From Spongospora subterranea f. sp. subterranea (Eukaryota; Endomyxa: Phytomyxea; Phytomyxea; Plasmodiophorida): DNA of 64,000 nucleotides. Each line of letters starts with the position of its first letter. Within the stretch, counting starts at the first letter, position 1. The DNA lies in NCBI GenBank assembly GCA_049724395.1, contig JAUGWO010000107.1, positions 1 to 64,000 on the forward strand, in the 5' to 3' direction. Of this stretch, positions 1-9,829 are shown piece by piece. The notes beneath the pieces were generated by a model. It was not told the DNA's origin. It worked only from the letters and a program-made list of their open reading frames with translations, and made no database searches. A program made the position numbers and the translations under genes.

Positions 1-64
1 ACAGTGGCCTTGCAGGTCATCAGTCGAAGGAGAGAACACTCCGATCTATTAATTCTATTTTTCG

Positions 65-1321
65 GTGGAAGGGAATGACAGATTATATTGTAGGCATTGT
101 CGAAAATGCCTTCACTGCGTTCGCCTACGAGGGAATGTGGTCTCAAGTCCGTTTGGGCATGCAATTCATGCGACCAGACCCAATCAAGTAATTCATTATG
201 ATATTTTGTTCATCGCAAAACCACCCAGGAAATCATCACACAACTTTGATTATGTTCTCGTTATCAAAGACGACCTGAGTCAGTTCATTGAGTTAATTTC
301 GTGCGAATTTGCCGACCACTTTGCAACAGTCAATGGCCTCATTGACTGGTTTAAAAGGTTTGGCATCGTGTTCAGACATGTATCTGACCAGGGTTCCCAC
401 TTCAAGAACCAAGTGGTAGCAGAACTATGCTCTCGCCTTCATATTAACCATCATTTTACTACTGCATATTCTCCATGGGCGAATGGAACCGTTGAAGTCG
501 TGAACAAGCTTTTACTTCATGTCCTTCGTGCGCTCATATCTGAACTCCGATTGTCATTTCATGATTGGCCCTATGTACTTCCATTAGTCAATATGGCTCT
601 AAATCATCGTGTACGAACTCATATTGATTTCGCTCCAGTCACTATAATGACCGGCCTCCAACCTTCAACGTTGATCTCCACTATCTTTATCGAACCTCTT
701 AACCAGATTCGTGGATATCCCATTAACATCTCAAGCAGTTCATGATATCACTACTGATCTAGCTGCAGCGTGCGATATCATCCACCGTCAAGTCGTCAGT
801 AAATTGACTCGTCAACGTGGTCAGTCGCACACATCTCGGGCTAAACAGCGAAACGTCGTCCCCATAAACTTCGAAATAGAAGATTACGTCTTAGTCGCGG
901 CCAATTTGAACCGCACAAAACGTCATAAACTCTCTGGCACTTGGCACGGTGCAGGACAGATTGTTGGCACCATCAATGAATATGTTTAATCAGGTGAAAA
1001 ATTTTTATTTCATCCCATATTACAGATGTGCATGCTTGTCGTCTAAAAATATATGATGACTCACACCTAAACATAACGCAGGCCATCTAAGAACAAATTG
1101 CCCATGATGGGCATGGACATTTCGTGAAGAGCCTGAGCGACATCCGCCAAAACTTCGCATCGGGCGATGTTGAAGTCCAAGTACAGTGGGCCGGATTTGA
1201 GGAGCAGGATACAACTTGGGGGCCTATAACGTCAATTAAGGAAGATGTCCCCATCCTGCTTAAACAGTTTCTACTGAAACGGTCCGACCCGTTATCACTA
1301 TCTTGCTTACAAGATTTTTGA
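65..1321 (+). mobile_element. Ty3/gypsy chromovirus, 3' part of pol (fossil)
   Basis: This is the integrase end of an LTR retrotransposon of the Ty3/gypsy chromovirus group. The first part (about 65-745) reads as the integrase catalytic core, including the typical late motif SPWANGTVE. The next part (about 711-989) fits the basic integrase C-terminal region. The last part (about 1124-1321) is a chromodomain, recognised by VQVQWAGF followed by TTWGP and a hydrophobic helix. The 5' portion of the element lies outside the window and no LTR was recognised at the 3' side. The copy is broken in a few places and looks old. The family call rests on the combination of integrase and chromodomain. Confidence 0.85.
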
Positions 1322-1445
1322 AAGGGGAATGTACAGAATCTTTGGTACTAACGATCGCATTAACTGTACCAAAATTCTTTTTAGTGATCCTGGCTTTTGT
1401 AATCTATCTCCCATCTAAAAATAAACAGCACTTAGGTTCTCTGTG

Positions 1446-1990
1446 TCAACCAACGCTTGCGGAACCTGCATACTTAGAAGTGTCAGGGGCTCGCCCGTCA
1501 TTGGCAAGTTTCCGATTGCGAACGACAACCGGCGCCTTTCTGGCGTATTTATCGATTTGCCTTTTCCATCGTTCAGCTTGCCCGTAGTGAACGGTTACGC
1601 CAGATGCGACATCCTCGAAATCTTGTCGTAAAGACTCCGAGAACATCGTCAAGATTGACATTCCATACACAAGCGAATTTTTGCGATCCGCAATCTGATA
1701 AAATGTCGAATGCATGGACTAGATTGGGTTCGAATCACTGCGGGCCATTTCTTCGAATTCTTTATCAGTGCACGATTTGCATGCAAATATAAGCCTAGCA
1801 ACCGCGTCACGAAGCCACCATTCAAACCATTTGGTGGCGTTGGAATATTCGGACTGTAATTCCTCAATCGCCGAATTAAAAACCTCAATGACGAGTAGAA
1901 GCGCCATTTATGACATGTCCCTTTTTTTTTTTTTGAGGATGGCTTTACAAAAATGTAATTTCTTGGACTTGACCTTGGCCACAAGATGGA
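1446..1990 (-). mobile_element. Fragment of a Mutator-like element, second copy
   Basis: Translations on the minus strand match the middle part of the larger MULE at 2.3-5.5 kb. Both carry the identical peptide NDGRAPDTSK, preceded by a similar stretch (QDFEDVASGVTVHY here, EMDYERASRGMPIRY there). Upstream, ATKWFEWWLRDAVARLIF parallels KKWLAWYLHPARGKFIF of the larger copy. The two copies are clearly diverged, so they are not a recent duplication. Only the region between the transposase core and the protease-like tail is recognisable, and it is spread over two frames, so the fragment is dead. It sits immediately after the retroelement chromodomain, in opposite orientation. Confidence 0.7.
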
Positions 1991-2344
1991 GAGGATATCT
2001 GCTGGTCAGCATGGGCCCGTTTGAAATGAACCCAACGAGTGAGGCTTGGTATGTGAGCATATGCGTCAAAACAATTTTTTTCCTTGATACTGGCATCATG
2101 CAAATCAACTCACCTTACCCGTCATTTACCTCGTTAACCAGCTATCATTGCAAATACGTGAATTTTCGCATAGAATTTAGATCTGTGCATCTACAATGGC
2201 ACAAAGATCACAACATTAATCATTTTATTAAGTTAAGAGCCTTAATGCGCAATTCTTGTGGGTACATCGACTGGATGCATTCCATGTCACAATGGAAGGA
2301 GAGCTTCTGCTTCCAATAAAGCTTTACATTCGTGACCTTGGTCA

Positions 2345-3650
2345 CTAACAACCTCTGGGCATCTCGAGATATAGCTTTGTTGCATCCAGAACATTTCGGT
2401 ACTGGGCCTTTGTTGGCGACGTGAACAATTCGAATATCAGTTGGATACGCAGAGAAAATGGATGAGCAAGCTCATGTGATGGTTTTGTTGATTCGACGAC
2501 CTGTTTCGTACTGCTTCCCCGTTTACGATACCATAGTTGGTTCACGAGGTAACCGTCGGGTAAGGTAACTTCATATGCAAGATGCCAGCGAAGTTTCCTC
2601 TTCGCCATTCCATCGTAAAAGAGCACGCCTCCTTTGACGAAAACGTGACAACAAAAATGAGCTCCGTTCCCATAGATAATCGCACCAAGTGCATATTCCA
2701 TTGTCCCAAAGCTCAGCACCCGCGCTGGTAGATGATATTTAGCATCAGTATCTCTTTCCCAGTGTTCAAGACAGTTTAAAATAAGAAGTTTTGGGTGAGA
2801 TTTTGCGTCCAGTTTTTCAGAGTGTCGAATGCGACCGCAAACATAAACGTTATCCATTTCTGTCTCTTCGGTGTCAATAAACAGATTGGACTTGAGTTGG
2901 AACATACATTCTCCAAATTCTGTTGGGGCTGCAGAATTAATCATTTGGCCACAATCCTCTGGAATGGGTACCAAAGACGCGTCAGCATCGGCTTGGGTGA
3001 ACTGGCGAGGATTTCTGGCCACAATATGACGGTATCGTTTGGATTTGGTGTATTGCGGCCTTGGGCACAGAGGTGACTGGCACGCCGATGAAACTGTTGC
3101 TTCGAAAGATACCAATTCGGGAAGATGATCCAGATATGCAGAGTCAACATCTTGCATTAAGTCGTGAAGTGTCCCATCATTCGGAATTTTGAGAACTTTG
3201 GTGCACCATAACCATCTTGCTTTAGCGTAATCCCCTGCCGTTATCTGATCCAAAGACGTTTGAAGGATTGAACAGACATTACTTGGAGTACTATCAGCAG
3301 AGAAGATTCGCTTCATCGAAACGTTGAAGAAGATAAAACGCCATGAGAGAAGTGTCCAAAGGGCACGTATGGGTAGCTTTAAACCCTTTATAATCAAAAG
3401 ACCACGGTATTCCAAACGATGACCAATCAACGTCGTTGCCTAACTTAGGAACTTTATTGCGAGAACCTGGTGGCCTTCCATTAGCTTTACTTGTGATAAT
3501 AAGCTCTTTTGAAGTATCCGGAGCTCGACCATCATTTTGGAAAAACTTCTTCCTCTTCTTACAGGATTGATAACGTATTGGCATACCCCTTGAAGCACGC
3601 TCGTAGTCCATTTCGATGTTTTGCACAAACCGAACTGTATGGTCGAGCAC
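2345..3650 (-). CDS. MULE block 3: C-terminal ubiquitin-peptidase-like region
   Basis: Two overlapping frames cover this block (3650-3294 and 3430-2345). The first contains the family peptide NDGRAPDTSK and then ATHTCPLDTSLMAFYLLQRF, which resembles the Cys box of ubiquitin-specific peptidases (nucleophile Cys followed by a helix). The second ends with GNGAHFCCHVFVKGGVLFYD, resembling the His box, in which the catalytic His is followed by a strand and a Tyr/Trp-Asp turn. Together they look like a split USP-type cysteine peptidase of roughly 300 residues at the tail of the transposase. The switch between frames near position 3300 shows that this copy is probably inactive. A Ulp1-like (C48) identity is the main alternative. 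Function is inferred; some Mutator-like elements are known to carry captured proteases. Confidence 0.5.
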
Positions 3651-4323
3651 TTCGGCGACTGATAGTTTTTTTTAGGTGCAGCTCGTTGAAGACCCCGCCG
3701 AGACTCTCTTGCGCGTTAGTATCTTTACTGATCGAACCATTTGCGGGAATAGACAATAATGCTAGGAATATAAACTTCCCTCTTGCAGGATGTAAATACC
3801 ATGCTAGCCATTTTTTGATTTTCGGGTATTCCCTTTGTAGTTCTTTTGCAAGCTGGTGAAAAGAGGCGTTCGAATGGTCTGGAGATAGCAACTCCAGTGC
3901 CTTAACGTAATATGACATTTCCTTCTCAGGACTGACAATGGCACCATTTCGACGCACCCTGGTTAGAGATCTTTTGAAATGAACTTCGCAAAACCTATGA
4001 ATCTTTTCAAGAGGCAGTGGCTGAAACTCTGGGATCATGAAATAATCTCGTATAGCAAGTTCAAATCCCACCCGCTCAGCATCAAAGAAGTCGCACGTCA
4101 TCCCAGGAAAACCCTCCAGGAATTCGTCCAAATTGTGAAATGCGAATGATTGCAGTAAGACTAAAAAGTGAGCCTTGTAGTGATACTGTGATTTGCCAAA
4201 CATTATTGATATAACCAGAGGAATAGTTCTTTGAATTATTGGGCAATATGCGCTGGTGAACGTTACGTTTACCTTCTCAAAATGAATATCCTGAACGAAT
4301 CCGTGCACTGAATCGGTTTGCAT
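3559..4323 (-). CDS. MULE block 2: DDE transposase core
   Basis: This 254-residue block resembles the MULE transposase domain (RNase H-fold DDE nuclease that cuts and joins transposon ends). The first catalytic Asp is probably in QTDSVHGF at the N-terminus. A central strand VISIMFGKSQYHYKAHF precedes the second Asp region GMTCDFFDAERVGFELAI. The motif FCEVHFKRSLTRV matches the usual C/H-x-x-W/F-x-R-S segment of this superfamily. The C-terminal third (LAKELQREYPKIKKWLAWYLHP) is shared with the fragment at 1.4-2.0 kb. The last 30 residues overlap the next block in another frame. Catalytic residues are inferred from alignment by eye. Confidence 0.6.
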   Translation of the reverse strand: MQTDSVHGFVQDIHFEKVNVTFTSAYCPIIQRTIPLVISIMFGKSQYHYKAHFLVLLQSFAFHNLDEFLEGFPGMTCDFFDAERVGFELAIRDYFMIPEFQPLPLEKIHRFCEVHFKRSLTRVRRNGAIVSPEKEMSYYVKALELLSPDHSNASFHQLAKELQREYPKIKKWLAWYLHPARGKFIFLALLSIPANGSISKDTNAQESLGGVFNELHLKKTISRRSARPYSSVCAKHRNGLRACFKGYANTLSIL

Positions 4324-4331
4324 ACTGATTT

Positions 4332-5054
4332 CTAGATCAAATGCTCAGTTTTCATGAACTCGGTTTGGATCGAGACATGCCCGTTGACAGACGTTATAGA
4401 CGACGAAAGTATAATAGTCTTATCAGGGCTCATTTGCTTCTCGAATGATGCCAATACTTCAAGGGTAGTTTTCGGGGACGCTTGTTGAAGAATTTTTCTT
4501 CGCGTATTGGCAGTCCGGTCAAGGTTCGTAAATGCTGGATGAAGGATAGCTACCGAGGCTCGAGTAGCTGATCCGACTATCAAGCTTCTTGGAGGGATCT
4601 CCGGGGCAACTAGAACAATATCCCTAAATTTTGTCCTTGCTTCCATATTTGGTCGTATCGCATGCGGTTTCGCATGGTGATGTATTTCACGATGATAAAT
4701 GTGTACAGCATGTTCATCGTCAACCAATTTCAACGTTACGTTGCATGCCCAATGGATTAATTCCACATCGTGGACGATACAAAGCTCCTTTGCTGGCAAA
4801 GGTTCCGCGCCACGTAATGATCGTCTGGGAAGTCGCGGCCGTTCAACATAATCACACTGTGGACATTTATAAACGCCCAAACACGATTTTAGATAAGTAC
4901 GACGAGGGCCATTTCTGGCTTTGTTATGGCTATACACAACCATTGCCCATCCAACGCTGCGAGATTCGATCACACTATCAGAACGTGTTGGATAATTCAT
5001 AATGAACGTCTCCATTCGGCCATTCGGGTGTAGACTGATGGTTATATCCTTCAT
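4332..5054 (-). CDS. MULE block 1: GCM-like zinc-binding domain
   Basis: This 240-residue block carries a zinc-binding pattern of the GCM/WRKY/FLYWCH superfamily, which supplies the DNA-binding part of many Mutator-like transposases. Visible features are RRTYLKSCLGVYKCPQCDYV near residue 50, an LxxAKELCIVHD segment, a CNVTLKL strand and the terminal histidine cluster REIHHHAKPH near residue 125, equivalent to the VHDHP motif of GCM proteins. The C-terminal 100 residues resemble the helical spacer before a transposase core. The next coding block starts 11 nt downstream in another frame, which suggests an intron or a frameshift. Predicted role: binding of transposon ends. Confidence 0.6.
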   Translation of the reverse strand: MKDITISLHPNGRMETFIMNYPTRSDSVIESRSVGWAMVVYSHNKARNGPRRTYLKSCLGVYKCPQCDYVERPRLPRRSLRGAEPLPAKELCIVHDVELIHWACNVTLKLVDDEHAVHIYHREIHHHAKPHAIRPNMEARTKFRDIVLVAPEIPPRSLIVGSATRASVAILHPAFTNLDRTANTRRKILQQASPKTTLEVLASFEKQMSPDKTIILSSSITSVNGHVSIQTEFMKTEHLI

Positions 5055-5155
5055 CAGGTGCCTCTGCAGCTATCTCTGGAGAAAGGCTGGTAGAAATAGA
5101 CTGAAGTTCATGAAAGCTGGAACATCTGTTACTTGAGCGAGAACATCCGTTACTT

Positions 5156-5508
5156 TCAGAGAGGCTTGGAATTCTTTATCTTTTCATAGGGGTCCAAACT
5201 AAGCCTGTTTCCATCAAGAGTGTGCTGTAATGATCGACCATCCTGCATGTGAGAAATTTCACAGGGGTCTGACGGACCGACAGACTGGGCGTTATTCTCA
5301 CGGATGTGCTGCATCAAATCATCCTGCATATGAGACGTTGGCCCACAAGAAAGTATCTGTTGAATTAAACCTTGGTCCACAGGTGGGCCAGACGAAGCCT
5401 GCAAAGCCATCTGACACAACCTGACCAGAAAGCTTTGTAATTCGGTCATTGCAGTGGAATATGAGCTTGAGTGTGTAACTTTTTGAAGGTAACTCCGTGC
5501 GGTACTCA
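5156..5508 (-). CDS. Possible N-terminal exon of the MULE protein
   Basis: This 117-residue reading frame (from the methionine of MSTARSYLQK) lies directly upstream of the GCM-like block and on the same strand. It is polar and rich in Ser, Gln and His-Met-Gln motifs (SHMQDDLMQH, SHMQDGRSLQH form a short internal repeat). No known domain was recognised. The frame can be extended upstream to 5623, but that part is built from a GAGTGTGTAA-type repeat and is unlikely to be coding. Assignment to the transposon is by position only; it could be an unrelated small gene. Confidence 0.3.
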
Positions 5509-5786
5509 TTTGAGTGTGTAAACTGTCCTCTATATGCAGTAGCAAAAATAGATTTGAGTGTGTAATTGTGCGCGGCCTCTGTGTGTGTAATGAGTGTGTA
5601 CACACTAAAATCAGGGGACTCATTATTTATTTATAGAGTACAGTAAGTACTTAGTACAGTACTATTCAGGTCCGCAACAAATTGCCTTGCGATTTGCGCA
5701 GTTTTTCGTAAAGCCAGACTTTGGTTCAATGAAATCCGCGGAGTCTCGCAGATTTTTAAAAAATCATATTGTAATCTTGAACGAAC

Positions 5787-7044
5787 ATGGTACGTCCAGG
5801 AATGACTAATGTTATTACCGATGGGGTGACCCCGGTTATAATGACTTTTAGGCTGACAAAACATACCACTGGAATTGTGCCAGGGACTTTGCCGGCAGTT
5901 GGATTGGCTTTAGATCATTATCGGCCTCGTTTGCCGGACGGAAATCTGGATGCGCGCCTGTGGGCTATAACATTGCGACCTGAAACTGTAGCTGCAGGAC
6001 CTGATGAAGCCGACGACTGGCGCTCGGTGCGAGAGCAGGAATTTAGATTCGCAGATATCAACACAGAATTTCTGCTCCTAATCAGGGAAATTAACCTGAA
6101 AACAAACCGTCCTCAGATTCGCGCTTTTGCTAAATTTCGAGAGCGAAAAGCGAAACAGACACTCGTGAACCAGTTTTACCCGTTCGATATTGAATCCATC
6201 ATTTTACGAGCACCTTGGCCCGAAGTGATGGCCGATTTAACCAAAGACAATGTAACTTCATGGCAAATAGTTGGCGTTCCTCCCTCGCGAGCTAGAAATG
6301 ATTATTCAGTCACGGAAGACGAGAAATGGCCAGCTTGGGAGAAAGCGGCAGCCGAAAACCGTTTTCATGACATTGACGAGGTGGCTTTCCTCAAGTTTTC
6401 TCACGGATTCAAGAAAATTTATGTGAACTCTCGCAAATCCATTGTGCTGCCACCCTTGGCCACTCTACAAAATATATGGATATCTGGTGACTTTGACGCG
6501 GAAGTTCTTGTGAAATCGTTCCAGAACGATGATGTCTACAGGAAAGACACCTCTGAGAGCTGGTATGGATACAGGGGACAGCCCGTTGTCTTAATCGATT
6601 GGGTTAATGCCGTCAGAATGCAAGGCACTTGCTCGCTCTTTCCGTCTGTGGTCGGATCGAAATGCATTCCGCGCCAAGCTGGAACATGGAGACATGATGA
6701 TTCGCCCCCGGCATTTGATTGTCCTTTCTAAGGCAAAGATTGAGCAATGCTTTACGGAGCGAGATGACACTCGTAGACTCAAGCGCTTGTTCAGTGCTTT
6801 CAACGCTGATGGTTTCAACAAGAGGAGCATTGTGTCCGACGTACAGAGAAAGCTGAATTTATGGGGAAGCGTTCTAGACGGGAAAGTGCAGTTTACCGAG
6901 TGGTATATGGCTGGAGAAGTCGGATTCGATAAAGAGACAAGGCAGAATATAATGAGAACTTGGCAGTTCACACCACCATTCATGTACCTAACCCTCGATA
7001 ATCTTCCACCCAGTACCGCTATCATTATTCGCAGTTGGCTTTAA
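5787..7044 (+). mobile_element. CRESS-DNA virus Rep-like gene (endogenous viral fossil)
   Basis: Two overlapping plus-strand reading frames (about 5787-6731 and 6607-7044) resemble, in order, the replication-initiator protein (Rep) of circular Rep-encoding single-stranded DNA viruses. The first part has a region aligning with the N-terminal endonuclease domain (ARLWAITLRPET, then PQIRAFAKFRERKAKQTL). It then shows the helicase-type segment ESWYGYRGQPVVLIDW, matching the W-x-GY-x-G...VV-I-D block of superfamily 3 helicases. The second part shows RPRHLIVLSKAKIEQCFTER, matching the sensor-strand and arginine region that closes these helicases. The copy is decayed, with about one break between frames, and looks old. 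It lies on single-copy-looking sequence just outside the MULE. A domesticated host gene is the alternative reading. Family within Cressdnaviricota is not resolved. Confidence 0.6.
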
Positions 7045-7375
7045 ATTCTGTTTATCAATATTGTACGTATCGTTTCCCTACAATTGCTGTGTATTACAAA
7101 AGCACGGTTATGCTTTTTACAACATTCATTAAACATCAGGTTGATAATTATGATCTGCCACTTAAATGAAGGTTGTCAATGGAACTTCGGTTTTTGCGAA
7201 ATAGTGCTAAACTCTTTAAAATGAACCGGATTGTTGCAGTGTTGTCACCTACAGTTGTTTCAACGCGCGTGCCATAGCAGACTCCCTCAACCTTCTCAAT
7301 TGACTTGTCCCTGAAATCTTGGCTCGACCGTTAAGCGTTTGCCGATTAGCAGTGGTGCAGTATTCCGTCAAATTC

Positions 7376-9029
7376 ATGGCGTTTGTGGTTGATTGGCAAA
7401 GGGCAAGACGGCCGAGCCTAATTTCCCTGCGCTTCGGCCTACCGTCTGATCACTCCCAGCTCATGGCACATTTGATGCAGTTAGATGAGGCTAATTTCTG
7501 CCGTTTAGTCAATGAAACAGGTCATGCTGTCAATACCGTTCTTGGTGTCGCCAGGTCGCCAGAACGGCAATTACTTGCATCGGCTCTGATAAACAGCTGG
7601 GAATTATCGGCTGACCTGTTTCTTATGAGCACAACTGAACGTCTTCGCAGTAAATGTCGATTATTACATGTCAGTCCCGGCACTCTGCGCTCCATTTGAT
7701 ATGTCAAGTTATTTCCGCTCGATTTAGACGGATCTCTTGAACATGATAAGAGAATGAGTGTTTTTTTCATACTGCCTCTTAACAATACGCGCTCTTGCTA
7801 TTATCCTTCCAAAGTTTTCATCTACAACCGCATCGTTTAGCTTTTCCATCCATAAATAACTTTAGTTCCGCTGATGAAATAATCACTAGTTTTCGATGTT
7901 TTTCGCGATTGTTTTCATAACGTCGCATATATATGCTGTTGCCAAACTCTATCAATTGGTCTAGTATGAAGATTTTCTCTGCATGTGTCTATCATACATG
8001 TGCCTTTTCATCATTAACTCATAGTTAACTGCTGCGATAAGAGTTATGTAGAGCTTCATTTAACCATTTTTTGATAAAATACCGATCTGATTGCTGTCAG
8101 GCCTGCGACCCAGCTCTTTTCCAGGCCATTAAGCAGGCTATATCACGATGGGGAGAGGGTCCAGTTCTTCTCCAACTCGATGGCTCAGAGCCGGTGTTCG
8201 CCAAAATTCGAGCTCTCTTCATGTATTTAGATGGTTTGTGACTCAAATTAATCAATCATGTGATTCATGTGTCGTTTCTAGTTGTCGTTGATCTTTCGGC
8301 AATGAATGTATTTCGCAGATTTGTTGTTATTTTGATTTCCCATCTGCTTAAGAGTTCGGTCGTTGTTAGCAGGCGCATTTCTAACTGTTGTTTTTGTTGT
8401 GACATATCTGGGAAGTTTTTCTGTCCAGTTTTCACTTTTGTGTTGTTCGCGTAACTATTCTAATCAGGATTTTTCAACGCTCCGATTACTGAATTTAACT
8501 TTGAGTTCTGACATGCATATAAACTTTTGACTTCACCCGCTTTTTATCTGGAGCATGTCTATGGTGGCTTCCTCTGTCAAAAATTGCTTTGATACAACAA
8601 CCCCAATGTTGTTTTTGTGCAAAGCGTAAAAACCCAACGGTGTTTTGTATATAATTTGTCGGTGAGTCCTGTGTCTCAGGTGTATTTCAAGTTCGTCAGC
8701 CAACCGAATCTAGACTGGTCGTTTTGTTATCGGAACAGATTACAGTTGATTCCTGGAAGAAATATCTTTCGGCAGCGTTTGAACAACCGCTAGATGACGA
8801 AATGGTAATAGACGAATCAACCCCAGCTGAAACTTTTGCGTCATCGCAGATAATGCCAAGTCTTGCCTCCAATCAATGGACGCCATATCCGCTGTCGCCG
8901 AAATCGCCGATGATGTCGCCAACTAAACCTGACGGCGTCTCGTTTCTCGCGAACAACCTCGTCGAAAAACCGATGTTTCAACATCAAAGCGCAAGATCTC
9001 CCAGCAATTCACCCAACCAAGGATATTGA
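7376..9029 (+). CDS. Unrecognised three-exon gene
   Basis: Three exons with matching phases can be built: 7376-7669, 8101-8233 and 8692-9029, giving 254 residues. Donor/acceptor pairs are CAT|GTCAGT...CTGTCAG|GCC and GATG|GTTTGT...TTCAAG|TTC. The first exon could start at an earlier in-frame ATG at 7319. Exons 1 and 2 encode an all-helical protein (for example SQLMAHLMQLDEANFCRLV and SRWGEGPVLLQLDG). Exon 3 starts helical (LVVLLSEQITVDSWKKYL) and ends in an acidic then Ser/Pro-rich tail with repeated SPKSP and SARSPSNSP motifs, typical of proline-directed phosphorylation sites. I do not recognise the family. The tail suggests a nuclear or regulatory protein, but this is inference. Confidence 0.6.
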
Positions 9030-9217
9030 TTGATATTCGCACTCTTTAAATGATATCTCTTTTTATCACATATTTTTCTCTACCGTCGCTTTCACTAAGA
9101 GTATTCGACTTTTTGCAGGTCTTTCGAAGGAATCGAAGGTACAACTTGGTCTTCTAACTCTAAAATAGATGCGACTTGTGACCAAAATTCCATTTTCTTG
9201 GGTTTATTGAACTTCGG

Positions 9218-9763
9218 CTATGCAAATCCTGATGGAACTGGGCTCCTGAATTGACCGCGCGGCATTAGACAGCCCTCCTTTTCCAGATAGCTTTCTGGTT
9301 TTGAATGACCCGGTTCGAACGCAATCGGACGGTCACCACCGGCAGCAGCTGCAATACTTTCTGCTACAATCCCAGGGCCGCCGACCTTAACTTCATTATT
9401 AAAAATACCGTCCGTGGCGTTGTCTGTTATTGGCTCAACGATTACGCTGGCGCTGGACGTAACGTCATCTGGTCTGGGCGATATATCAGTGGCTAAAGTC
9501 CTGGCATTGGTAGTGGAACCATCAACAGCGTCGTTGTTGCCTGCTACGGAAACGACCAAAGGCTTCCCCCTTAGATTGGTTGTGAGAGATCCCTCTGGCA
9601 CAGTTACCATATCTTCCACTGATTGTTCTGTGTTCACTTGCTGGCCGCCTGAACCAGCATTTGCGTTCGCCATGATATCTCGCATTGAAGGCCCCTCCAA
9701 GGGTTGTTTGCTATCATGCGGTGAATCTGAGGGCATGCAATTCTTGGTAGAACACGCTCCCAT
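9218..9763 (-). CDS. Predicted N-myristoylated/palmitoylated small protein
   Basis: A 181-residue single-exon frame begins MGACSTKNC. Gly2 with Ser at position 5 and Lys at 7 fits the N-myristoyltransferase consensus, and Cys4 and Cys9 are good palmitoylation sites, so the product is likely anchored to the inner face of a membrane. The remainder is disordered and acidic, rich in Asn, Ser, Thr, Gly and Val, with no recognised fold. On the coding strand an AATAAA-type signal (TTTATT at about 9203 on the plus strand) lies just past the stop codon. It is not a known family to me. The N-terminus resembles small lipid-anchored adaptors, but no function can be assigned. Confidence 0.55.
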   Translation of the reverse strand: MGACSTKNCMPSDSPHDSKQPLEGPSMRDIMANANAGSGGQQVNTEQSVEDMVTVPEGSLTTNLRGKPLVVSVAGNNDAVDGSTTNARTLATDISPRPDDVTSSASVIVEPITDNATDGIFNNEVKVGGPGIVAESIAAAAGGDRPIAFEPGHSKPESYLEKEGCLMPRGQFRSPVPSGFA

Positions 9764-9829
9764 GTTAGTGTTCAGCTATGACTATGCTTTATCGGCCGTT
9801 CTGTTTTAAAGCTGCGCGGCAATTCAATA

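Larger units (their letters stand above)
2345..5508 (-). mobile_element. Mutator-like DNA transposon with GCM-like and USP-like domains
   Basis: Four adjacent minus-strand coding blocks form one element. In coding order they are an N-terminal block (5508-5156), a GCM/WRKY-like zinc domain (5054-4332), a MULE-type DDE transposase core (4323-3559) and a C-terminal block with a cysteine-peptidase look (3650-2345). They lie head to tail with gaps or overlaps of at most about 100 nt. Frame changes between blocks may be introns or real frameshifts; the change near 3300, inside the peptidase-like region, has no obvious splice pair. Terminal inverted repeats were not identified. A 14-bp perfect palindrome AGTGTGTACACACT lies just upstream at about 5590-5603, among degenerate GAGTGTGTAA repeats. 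The MULE assignment rests on the order of domains and the transposase motifs. Confidence 0.65.

Noticed and set aside
5230-5603. Frames on both strands around the GAGTGTGTAA repeats
   Set aside because: Driven by a degenerate short repeat; only the part from 5508 downwards has non-repetitive, protein-like sequence.
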